7,182 nucleotides of DNA from an uncultured Opitutia bacterium. GTDB taxonomy: Bacteria > Verrucomicrobiota > Verrucomicrobiia > Opitutales > UBA953. Under the pieces are notes generated by a model. The model searched no databases. It had not been told where the DNA came from and was given only the letters and a program-made list of their open reading frames with translations. The first letter of the stretch is position 1. Each line of letters begins with the position of its first letter. Positions 1-5,137 of the stretch are shown in pieces. Where the stretch lies: assembly GCA_903921665.1 (NCBI GenBank), contig CAIXQT010000342.1, positions 1 through 7,182 of the forward strand, given 5' to 3'. The translations under genes and the position numbers were made by a program.

Positions 1-241
1 GATGTCGGACATGACGTCCAAGCGTCGCATGCAGAATATCGCTTTCCCCCGTCAGGTCGCCATGTACCTCGCCACCCAGCTCACCGGCATGTCCCTCGTG
101 TCGATCGGCCAGGCTTTCGGCGGACGCGACCACGGTACGGTCATCCACGCCCGCAAGACGGTCGTGAATCAGATGGAAGTGGACACGAACGTGCGTCGCA
201 CGGTCGAGTATCTCCGCGCCCAGCTGTCGATGAACCGCTGA
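1..241 (+). CDS. dnaA: DnaA, chromosomal replication initiator, C-terminal end (5' truncated by window edge)
   Basis: This is the last 79 or so residues of DnaA, essentially domain IV, the helix-turn-helix domain that binds DnaA boxes at the origin. The reading frame is open to the left edge, so the first in-frame ATG (position 2) is probably internal; in family members the stretch SxxTSKRR lies deep in the protein. Diagnostic stretches are the IAFPRQVAMYLA helix, the LTGMSLVSIGQAFGGRDH segment and TVIHA, which together form the DnaA signature. The usual GGRDHTTV/L motif reads GGRDHGTVI here, so the first Thr after His is Gly. In E. coli the equivalent Thr is among the residues described as contacting DnaA-box bases, so box preference could differ slightly; this is an inference. 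The gene ends at a TGA and is followed by an intrinsic terminator. The downstream neighbour is thiC rather than dnaN, so the common dnaA-dnaN order is not seen. Confidence 0.95.
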   Translation, partial: MSDMTSKRRMQNIAFPRQVAMYLATQLTGMSLVSIGQAFGGRDHGTVIHARKTVVNQMEVDTNVRRTVEYLRAQLSMNR

Positions 242-263
242 TTTGGTGCTTCAGTGATGCAAT

Positions 264-295
264 AAGGGCCCGACGTGTGTCGGGCCCTTTCCTTT
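264..295 (+). terminator. Intrinsic terminator downstream of dnaA
   Basis: A perfect 11-bp stem (AAGGGCCCGAC at 264-274 pairing with GTCGGGCCCTT at 279-289) closes on a GTGT loop and runs into a T-rich stretch, TTTCCTTT, ending at 295. It starts 22 bases after the dnaA stop codon. It should separate dnaA transcription from the riboswitch-controlled thiC unit. Because the stem is nearly symmetric and has some A at its left foot, weak activity on the other strand is possible. Confidence 0.9.
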
Positions 296-374
296 GGTAG
301 CGATCCCCACGACGGGCCGGGGTTGCCACTTGCTACTTGGGGAGTTTCCACCTTCATCAGGGCGTTCCTTCCTA

Positions 375-465
375 GTCTTTCCCAGGGGAGTCCGCGACCG
401 GACTGAGATGAGGCTTGGCCTCGAACCCTCGTACCTGATGCGCTTCGGCGCCGTAGGAAGCGGAT
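375..465 (+). ncRNA. TPP riboswitch (thi-box aptamer) in the thiC leader
   Basis: The conserved thi-box strings appear in the right order: CTGAGA at 403-408, ACCC at 425-428, ACCTGAT at 433-439 and CGTAGG at 452-457. P2 can be drawn as AGGG 384-387 with CCCT 426-429, and P3 as AGTCC 389-393 with GGACT 400-404. An extra hairpin GAGGC 410-414/GCCTC 418-422 is inserted between CTGAGA and ACCC, which is common in GC-rich bacteria. P4 is CCT 434-436 with AGG 455-457. P5 is GCGC 440-443/GCGC 448-451 closed by a TTCG tetraloop instead of the usual TTAATA-like loop. The position 5' of CGTAGG is C, where G is usual. P1 is weak, so both edges are approximate. It lies in the untranslated leader of thiC, a classic TPP-controlled gene, and should reduce thiC expression when thiamine pyrophosphate is abundant. 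Confidence 0.88.
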
Positions 466-530
466 TGTGCAGCCAACTCCATCCCCGTTTCCGCGAATCT
501 CCCCAGGTCCGCGCGGACAGGCTTTTCTTT
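460..530 (+). promoter_or_regulatory. Candidate expression platform of the thiC riboswitch
   Basis: Downstream of the aptamer two mutually exclusive helices share the segment TCCGC at 490-494. The first pairs GCGGA 460-464, just 3' of P4, with TCCGC 490-494. The second pairs TCCGCG 490-495 with CGCGGA 512-517 and is followed by AGGCTTTTCTTT (519-530), a T-rich tail. This layout resembles an antiterminator/terminator switch. A compact palindrome, GTCC GCGC GGAC (507-518), sits in the same place and could form instead. The helices are short (5-6 bp) and the tail is interrupted by C, so this is a proposal from inspection, not a computed fold. Confidence 0.35.
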
Positions 531-569
531 GGAGCAACAAATCAACCATTCAACCTTACTCCCTTTCCC

Positions 570-2456
570 ATGGTCTCCGATAACAAGCCTACCAACTTCC
601 CGAACTCGACGCGCGTTTACGTGCCGGGCTCGCGCCCTGATATCCTCGTGCCGATGCGCGAGGTGAAGCTGGCCGACACCTCCCGCCCGGACGGCACGAA
701 GTCCGCGAACGAGCCGGTGCGCATCTACGACACCTCCGGTCCTTGGGGCGACCCGGCCTTCCATGGCGACGTCGAGAAGGGCCTGCCGGCCATCCGTGCT
801 GCCTGGATCCTGGAACGCGGCGACGTCGAGGCCGTCCCTGGCCGCGAATTGAAGCCCGAAGACGACGGTTACCTTTCTTGGAAGCACGCGGAGACCGCCC
901 AGCGCGCGACCTCCCGTAACCGCCTGGTCCAGTTCGACCGTGCCGATCGAAAGGTCTACAAGGGCAAGCCTGGCCAGCGCCCGACCCAGCTGGCTTACGC
1001 CAAGCAAGGCATCATTACGCCGGAGATGGAGTACATCGCCATCCGCGAGAACATGCGCCTCGCGGCGGACCAGCCTGAGTCGACCCGTCGTCACGACCTG
1101 ACCTTCCAGCACAAGGGCGAGTCTTTCGGCGCCGCCATCCCGAAGGTGATCACCCCGGAGTTCGTCCGTTCCGAGGTCGCCCGCGGCCGAGCCATCATCC
1201 CGGCCAACATCAACCACCCGGAGCTCGAGCCGATGATCATCGGCCGCAACTTCCTGGTGAAGATCAATACCAACATCGGCAACTCCGCCGTGGCTTCGTC
1301 CATCGAGGAGGAGGTCGAGAAGATGCGCTGGTCCATCAAGTGGGGAGGCGACACGCTCATGGATCTTTCCACGGGCAAGAACATCCACCAGACCCGCGAG
1401 TGGATTTTGCGTAACTGCCCGGTTCCGGTCGGTACCGTGCCGATCTACCAGGCACTCGAGAAGGTCAACGGCCGCGCCGAAGACCTCACCTGGGAGATCT
1501 TCCGCGACACGCTCATCGAGCAGGCCGAGCAGGGCGTCGACTACTTCACGATCCACGCCGGCGTCCGCCTCGCTTATATCCCGATGACCGCTCGTCGCGT
1601 CACCGGCATCGTCTCCCGCGGCGGCTCGATCATGGCCAAGTGGTGCCTTTCGCACCATAAGGAGAACTTCCTCTATACGCATTGGGACGATATCTGCGAC
1701 ATCATGGCCGCTTATGACGTCAGCTTCTCGATCGGCGACGGCCTCCGTCCCGGTTCGATCGCCGACGCCAACGACGACGCCCAGTTCGCCGAACTGAAGA
1801 CCCAGGGCGAACTCACCACCCGCGCGTGGGAGCGCGGCGTGCAGGTCATGAACGAAGGCCCCGGCCACGTGCCGATGCACATGATCAAGGAGAACATGGA
1901 CAAGCAGCTAGAGTGGTGCCACGAGGCGCCGTTCTATACGCTCGGACCCCTTACGACCGATATCGCCCCGGGCTATGACCACATCACGTCCGCCATCGGC
2001 GCCGCGATGATCGGCTGGTATGGCACCGCGATGCTCTGCTACGTCACGCCGAAGGAACACCTCGGCCTGCCGAACAAGAACGACGTCCGTGAAGGCGTCA
2101 TCGCCTACAAGATCGCCGCCCACGCCGCCGACCTCGCCAAGGGCCATCCCGCCGCGCAGATCCGCGACAACGCGCTCTCCAAGGCCCGCTTCGAGTTCCG
2201 CTGGCCCGACCAGTTCGCCTTGGCCCTCGATCCCGAGCGCGCCCAGGAATACCACGACGAGACCTTGCCGCAGGAATCCGCCAAGACCGCTCACTTCTGC
2301 TCCATGTGCGGACCAAACTTCTGCTCGATGCGCATCTCGGATGATATCCGTAAGTTCGCCGACGCCCAGGGCGTCTCCGAAGCCGATGCGCTCGCCAAGG
2401 GCATGGAAGAGAAGTCCAAGGAATTCCGCGAAAAAGGCGGGGAGATTTATCAGTAA
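570..2456 (+). CDS. thiC: ThiC, phosphomethylpyrimidine synthase (HMP-P synthase)
   Basis: ThiC is a cytosolic non-canonical radical SAM enzyme. It rearranges aminoimidazole ribotide (AIR) into hydroxymethylpyrimidine phosphate, the pyrimidine half of thiamine. The protein is 628 residues, a typical length (E. coli has about 630). The N-terminus NSTRVYVPGSRPDILVPMRE is the family's N-terminal signature. The core includes GIVSRGGSIMAKW (346-358), SIGDGLRPGSIADANDD (387-403), NEGPGHVPMHM (428-438) and APGYDHITSAIGAAM (466-480). The C-terminal Cx2Cx4C motif that holds the 4Fe-4S cluster is intact (C577, C580, C585). H433 and H497, 64 residues apart, fit the two metal-binding histidines known in ThiC. 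The ATG at 570 is chosen because the N-terminus matches the family there and everything upstream is riboswitch leader, even though the frame is open further left. No Shine-Dalgarno is seen; the ATG is preceded by a pyrimidine tract ending CCC, and a GGAG at 531-534 is too distant. Expression is probably controlled by the upstream TPP riboswitch. Confidence 0.98.
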   Translation: MVSDNKPTNFPNSTRVYVPGSRPDILVPMREVKLADTSRPDGTKSANEPVRIYDTSGPWGDPAFHGDVEKGLPAIRAAWILERGDVEAVPGRELKPEDDGYLSWKHAETAQRATSRNRLVQFDRADRKVYKGKPGQRPTQLAYAKQGIITPEMEYIAIRENMRLAADQPESTRRHDLTFQHKGESFGAAIPKVITPEFVRSEVARGRAIIPANINHPELEPMIIGRNFLVKINTNIGNSAVASSIEEEVEKMRWSIKWGGDTLMDLSTGKNIHQTREWILRNCPVPVGTVPIYQALEKVNGRAEDLTWEIFRDTLIEQAEQGVDYFTIHAGVRLAYIPMTARRVTGIVSRGGSIMAKWCLSHHKENFLYTHWDDICDIMAAYDVSFSIGDGLRPGSIADANDDAQFAELKTQGELTTRAWERGVQVMNEGPGHVPMHMIKENMDKQLEWCHEAPFYTLGPLTTDIAPGYDHITSAIGAAMIGWYGTAMLCYVTPKEHLGLPNKNDVREGVIAYKIAAHAADLAKGHPAAQIRDNALSKARFEFRWPDQFALALDPERAQEYHDETLPQESAKTAHFCSMCGPNFCSMRISDDIRKFADAQGVSEADALAKGMEEKSKEFREKGGEIYQ

Positions 2457-2465
2457 TAGGTTTAG

Positions 2466-2560
2466 GTGGTAGCGGTTAGCGGTTGGCGGTTGGGGTAAAA
2501 CCCATGCCACACCTCTTGCCGTTACCAACCGCTATCTGCTAACCGCCAACCGCTGACCAC
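2466..2560. repeat. Intergenic heptamer-repeat hairpin between thiC and the methyltransferase gene
   Basis: The left arm holds three tandem heptamers, AGCGGTT (2471-2477), AGCGGTT (2478-2484) and GGCGGTT (2485-2491). The right arm holds four heptamers in the opposite orientation, in exact 7-base phase: AACCGCT (2527-2533), ATCTGCT (2534-2540, degenerate), AACCGCC (2541-2547) and AACCGCT (2548-2554). Outer GTGGT (2466-2470) pairs with ACCAC (2556-2560). The arms can fold into a long imperfect stem with a loop of about 30 bases, in which a small GGGT/ACCC hairpin (2493-2503) is nested. There is no T-tract on either side, so it is not a standard intrinsic terminator. It may be a dispersed intergenic repeat of REP or MITE type, or an mRNA 3' stabiliser for thiC. 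The right end lies one base before the proposed TTG start of the next gene. Confidence 0.85.
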
Positions 2561-2561
2561 T

Positions 2562-3365
2562 TTGTCCTCTTCCAAGCAATCCGCCACCGCGTGGTATGAC
2601 TCGCCGTTGTATTACGACATGGTCTATGCGGACTATACGCCGAAGGAGACCCGCTTCATCGAGGGTATCATGAAGAAGCACGGGCCGAAGTTGGACGGGC
2701 CAATGCGCGTCTTCGAGCCGGCTTGCGGGTCCGGACGTCTACTTGAGTCCCTGGCTGCCCGCGGTCACGTCGTCCATGGCTTCGACCTGAACAAGCACCA
2801 GGTAGCCTTCGCCAAGAACCGCCTGAAGGCCAAGGGACTGAAGGGCAGGGTGTGGCGCGATCGTCTCCAAGATTTCAAGATCCCCCAAGGAGCCCGCTAT
2901 GACGTCGCCCACTGCTTCGTCAGTACGTTCAAGTACGTCGACACCGAGGCCGGCGCGGTGAGCGCGCTCCGTCGCATGGCCGCAGCCTTGCGTCCGGGCG
3001 GCCTCCTTCTGCTTGGTCTGCACCTCACCGATTATAAGAACACCCCGCCCGACCATGAACGCTGGATTGGGCGCAAGCCAGGCATCCGGGTGGTCAGTGA
3101 TACCTGGTCCGCCCCGGCCGACCGTAAGTCCCGTACCGAGGCCATGCGCACGCGTATGCGCATCACCGAGAAGGGGAAGACCCGCGTCGAGGAGACCCTC
3201 TGGGACTTCCGGACGTATTCGCCTGCCGAGCTAAAGGCCTTGCTGGCCAAGGTTTCGTCGCTGCGTCTCGTCGCCTGCCACGATTTCCACTACGACCTCA
3301 CCTCGACCCGGAAGATCGACATGGCGTATTCGGACGTCCTGTTGGTGCTCCGGAAGCAGGCCTAG
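2562..3365 (+). CDS. Class I SAM-dependent methyltransferase, substrate unknown
   Basis: This is a 267-residue protein with a Rossmann-fold methyltransferase core. Motif I reads VFEPACGSGRLLESLAARG (50-68), with the glycine-rich SAM loop at A54-G58. The acidic residue that usually binds the SAM ribose hydroxyls is D75 in HGFDLN. RYDVAHCFVSTFKYV (112-126) corresponds to the motif IV region and ALRPGGLLLLGLH (142-154) to the motif VI/strand 6 region. It resembles general Methyltransf_25/11-type enzymes; no substrate can be read from it. About 80 residues (roughly 165-245), rich in Arg and Lys, form a strand-rich insertion before the last strand YSDVLLVLR and probably shape the substrate pocket. 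The start is uncertain. TTG at 2562 keeps the aromatic N-terminus AWYDSPLYYDMVY that precedes motif I in relatives, while the next ATG (2620) would remove part of it. No Shine-Dalgarno is visible, and the upstream heptamer hairpin ends one base before the TTG. It may be co-transcribed with thiC and the SGNH gene. Confidence 0.85.
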   Translation: MSSSKQSATAWYDSPLYYDMVYADYTPKETRFIEGIMKKHGPKLDGPMRVFEPACGSGRLLESLAARGHVVHGFDLNKHQVAFAKNRLKAKGLKGRVWRDRLQDFKIPQGARYDVAHCFVSTFKYVDTEAGAVSALRRMAAALRPGGLLLLGLHLTDYKNTPPDHERWIGRKPGIRVVSDTWSAPADRKSRTEAMRTRMRITEKGKTRVEETLWDFRTYSPAELKALLAKVSSLRLVACHDFHYDLTSTRKIDMAYSDVLLVLRKQA

Positions 3366-3382
3366 TTTGCGTTGCCAGCGAC

Positions 3383-3409
3383 GGGTGATTCGGCACGTTG
3401 GGCTCACCC
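3383..3409 (+). promoter_or_regulatory. Hairpin immediately upstream of the SGNH hydrolase start
   Basis: GGGTGA (3383-3388) pairs with TCACCC (3404-3409), a 6-bp stem with a 15-base loop. The right arm ends two bases before the ATG at 3412. There is no T-tract, so it is not an obvious terminator for the methyltransferase gene. In mRNA it would put the region just before the start codon in a helix. It could be chance in GC-rich DNA. Confidence 0.35.
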
Positions 3410-3411
3410 CC

Positions 3412-4395
3412 ATGCGCGTCCTTCGCCTGTCATCCTTGTTTGCCGCTGTCTTAGTTTCGTCTCTGGTCTCCGCCTTCGAGCTCTCCCTCGATCTTGCCAA
3501 GCGGACCGTCACGATTGTCCCGGAAAAACCGACCGACGTCATCCGTTACACGCTGAACGGCAAGGATCCTGATTTCTCGGCCGGCGTGTATCTTGCGCCG
3601 ATCGAGCTCCCGGAAGGCGGTACCGTGAAGGCCGCTGCGTTCGAGGGTAATAAGCTGTCGGGCAAGGTGGCGACGCAGATCGTCCCAGGGGCTGGACCGA
3701 AGAATACTGCCTTGGTCCCGCTCACCCAGAACCGCGACTGGCGTTCCTACGATTGGGTCGTCCGGCACAATGAGATCCTCGCCCTTAATAGGCCGGGCGC
3801 CATCCGGGCCGACGTGGTCTTCATCGGCGATTCCATCACGCATTTCTGGTCAGGCGAGCCCAAGGCCAAGCGTGTCGCGGGCAAGGACTCCTGGGAGAAG
3901 TGGATCGCCCCGCATCACCCGATCAATCTCGGCTACGGTTGGGACCGGACGGAGAACGTCCTCTGGCGCCTGCGCCACGGCGAGGTCGCCGGCCTCAAGC
4001 CCAAGGCTTTCGTCGTGCTCATCGGCACGAACAATCTCTCCGGCTTCAATCCTCCCGCCGAGACCGCGGAAGGCGTGGCTGAGGTCTGCCGCGAGCTCCG
4101 CCGCCAGGCCCCGCAGGCCAAGATCTTGCTGCTCGCGATCCTGCCGCGTCAGGCCAAGCTGGATGCCACCCGCCAGCGCGTGACGGATACGAACATACTG
4201 CTGAAGGCGCACCTACTGCTCAAGTCGCAGGGCCCGCAGATTGCCGACGCCTATCTCGACCTGACGGACAAACTCGTCGAAGCCGACGGCAGCATCCTCA
4301 AGGAGACCATGGGCGACTACCTGCATCCCACGGACAAGGGCTACCAGGTCATGGGTGCCGCCATCGACGCCCAGCTCAAGGCCTGGTCGCTCTGA
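3412..4395 (+). CDS. Secreted SGNH/GDSL-type hydrolase with an N-terminal chitobiase-like beta domain
   Basis: The product is 327 residues with an apparent Sec signal peptide, basic MRVLRL then a hydrophobic stretch ending LVSA, with predicted cleavage after A21. Residues about 30-92, including VIRYTLNGKDPDFSAG and a TVKAAAFEGN strand, resemble the small chitobiase/hexosaminidase C-terminal-type beta-sandwich often joined to carbohydrate-active enzymes. The catalytic part is SGNH: block I FIGDSIT with nucleophile S141, block II NLGYG (G174/G176), block III IGTNN with oxyanion N207, and block V DYLHP with D302 and H305. The closest familiar relatives are PAF-acetylhydrolase-like and acyl- or acetyl-esterase GDSL proteins, so a likely job is removing acyl or acetyl groups from polysaccharide outside the cytoplasm; the substrate is an inference. 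ATG 3412 is preferred over a TTG at 3367 because it begins a clean signal peptide. It has CCCCC before the ATG and no Shine-Dalgarno. The stop codon lies inside an inverted repeat shared with convergent lexA. Confidence 0.9.
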   Translation: MRVLRLSSLFAAVLVSSLVSAFELSLDLAKRTVTIVPEKPTDVIRYTLNGKDPDFSAGVYLAPIELPEGGTVKAAAFEGNKLSGKVATQIVPGAGPKNTALVPLTQNRDWRSYDWVVRHNEILALNRPGAIRADVVFIGDSITHFWSGEPKAKRVAGKDSWEKWIAPHHPINLGYGWDRTENVLWRLRHGEVAGLKPKAFVVLIGTNNLSGFNPPAETAEGVAEVCRELRRQAPQAKILLLAILPRQAKLDATRQRVTDTNILLKAHLLLKSQGPQIADAYLDLTDKLVEADGSILKETMGDYLHPTDKGYQVMGAAIDAQLKAWSL

Positions 4396-4416
4396 AGGGC
4401 AGGGCGCCTCTTCAGA
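4391..4416. terminator. Inverted repeat spanning the stop codons of both convergent genes (possible bidirectional terminator)
   Basis: TCTGAAG (4391-4397) is the perfect reverse complement of CTTCAGA (4410-4416), and the stem can grow by a G-T and a G-C pair inward. The TGA of the SGNH gene (4393-4395) is in the left arm, and the TGA of lexA (complement of 4412-4414) is in the right arm. Only 16 bases separate the two coding regions. No T-tract follows on either strand, so termination by this hairpin alone is uncertain. Confidence 0.45.
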
Positions 4417-5071
4417 TCCGCTTCATCACCGACTTCGCGATCCCTTGGATCGTGAGGGAGGTGCTGGGAATGAGGTCAGGGTAATTCTGGTTTTCGGCCT
4501 TCAGGTAGACTTTCGAGCCCTGCTTAATGAGGCGCTTGAGGGTCGTCTCGCCGTCGATGAGGGCGGCGACGATGTCGCCATGCTTCGGTACGCCCGGTTC
4601 GACGATGACCGTATCGCCGTCATTGATGTCGGCATCGATCATCGAATCGCCGCGTACGCGGAGCGCAAAGGATTCGGGGGCGCGACGACGCGAGCTGGGA
4701 GAGAGGGGCACCTGCATCGAATCGAGGACGCCGGAAGATTCGGTGTAGTCGGGGAAGCCGGCGGCGATGGAGCCGGCGAACTTGACGCTCTCGAAGGCGA
4801 TGGCGTCGTCGCCGGGGCCTTCGTAGCGGATGACCGTCTCAGAGGTGTCGCCGAGGACTTCGGGGACGATCTTGTAAGCGCGGGCGGCGCCGGGGATACG
4901 CTGGAGGACGCCTTTGCGCTCGAGGGCCTGAAGGTGGCCGAAGACGGCGTTGGTCGAGGCGAAGCGGAACTTAGCCTGGATGTCGCGGATGCTCGGCCAG
5001 TAGGAGTGCTCGGCGACGTGCGCCTTCATGTAGTCGAGGATGGCCCGCTGCTTCTTGGTCAGTTCTTCCAT
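4412..5071 (-). CDS. lexA: LexA, SOS response transcriptional repressor / self-cleaving protease
   Basis: LexA dimers repress DNA-damage genes; RecA-ssDNA filaments stimulate self-cleavage and so induce the SOS response. The protein is 219 residues. The N-terminal winged helix-turn-helix covers about 1-70 (MEELTKKQRAILDYMKAH, then WPSIRDIQAKFRFASTNAVF, HLQALERKG). The C-terminal S24 peptidase-like domain carries the scissile Ala-Gly in SIAAGFP (A104-G105), the nucleophile S143 in VRGDSM and the general-base lysine K179 in ETTLKRL, so the catalytic set is complete. The recognition helix region FASTNAVFGHLQAL is neither the E. coli SPNAAEEHL form nor identical to the Bacillus form. The ATG at 5071 gives a standard LexA N-terminus. 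There is no Shine-Dalgarno, and promoter placement suggests a very short 5' leader. Two LexA-type boxes lie directly upstream, supporting autorepression. The gene converges on the SGNH hydrolase and lies downstream of an ADP-ribosylglycohydrolase gene on the same strand. Confidence 0.97.
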   Translation of the reverse strand: MEELTKKQRAILDYMKAHVAEHSYWPSIRDIQAKFRFASTNAVFGHLQALERKGVLQRIPGAARAYKIVPEVLGDTSETVIRYEGPGDDAIAFESVKFAGSIAAGFPDYTESSGVLDSMQVPLSPSSRRRAPESFALRVRGDSMIDADINDGDTVIVEPGVPKHGDIVAALIDGETTLKRLIKQGSKVYLKAENQNYPDLIPSTSLTIQGIAKSVMKRI

Positions 5072-5074
5072 AGT

Positions 5075-5086
5075 GAACGCATGTTC
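5075..5086 (-). promoter_or_regulatory. LexA operator, perfect GAAC-N4-GTTC box
   Basis: On the minus strand the sequence is GAACATGCGTTC, with perfect GAAC/GTTC arms and a 4-base spacer, ending four bases before the lexA ATG. It matches the Gram-positive/actinobacterial style of LexA box rather than the E. coli CTGT-N8-ACAG form. Its position between the -10 region and the start codon fits autorepression. Confidence 0.8.
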
Positions 5087-5109
5087 TATGAAAACTTGTT
5101 CACTGTCAA
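5083..5109 (-). promoter_or_regulatory. Probable lexA promoter
   Basis: The minus strand has a perfect -35 hexamer TTGACA (complement of 5104-5109). About 15 bases further is a weak -10 candidate, TAGAAC (complement of 5083-5088); alternatives with 16-17 base spacing are AGAACA and GAACAT. Transcription would begin only a few bases before the lexA ATG, so the mRNA may be nearly leaderless. Both LexA boxes overlap this promoter. The -35 is clear and the -10 is not. Confidence 0.5.
5090..5101 (-). promoter_or_regulatory. Second LexA-like box, one arm imperfect
   Basis: On the minus strand GAAC-AAGT-TTTC has one perfect arm and one arm with a single mismatch to GTTC. It lies 15 bases from the first box, about one and a half helical turns centre to centre, and inside the promoter spacer. 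Outer halves of the two boxes also form an AGTGAAC (5072-5078) / GTTCACT (5098-5104) inverted pair, which strengthens the idea of a paired operator. Confidence 0.5.
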
Positions 5110-5137
5110 GTCGGCAGGCCTAAACCCCTTATAATCA

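Noticed and set aside
1..300. Replication origin next to dnaA
   Set aside because: No TTATCCACA-like boxes or AT-rich unwinding region were seen after dnaA; the upstream side is outside the window.
294..569. In-frame upstream extension of thiC adding 92 residues
   Set aside because: This stretch contains the TPP riboswitch and does not look like ThiC; the family N-terminus begins shortly after the ATG at 570.
372..1880. Long open frame of about 500 codons antisense to thiC
   Set aside because: It is a shadow of a GC-rich gene with strong codon bias; the translation is low-complexity (V/D/G/L/R-rich) without family motifs, and ThiC on + is certain.
2466..2560. CRISPR array or tandem-repeat gene
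   Set aside because: The units are 7 bases, contiguous and arranged as inverted arms without unique spacers, so this is a hairpin repeat and not CRISPR.
3367..3411. TTG start at 3367 for the SGNH hydrolase
   Set aside because: It would put 15 polar/basic residues before an otherwise standard signal peptide; ATG at 3412 is better.
4355..5134. Plus-strand open frame of about 259 codons over lexA
   Set aside because: It is the antisense shadow of lexA, which has complete catalytic and DNA-binding motifs.
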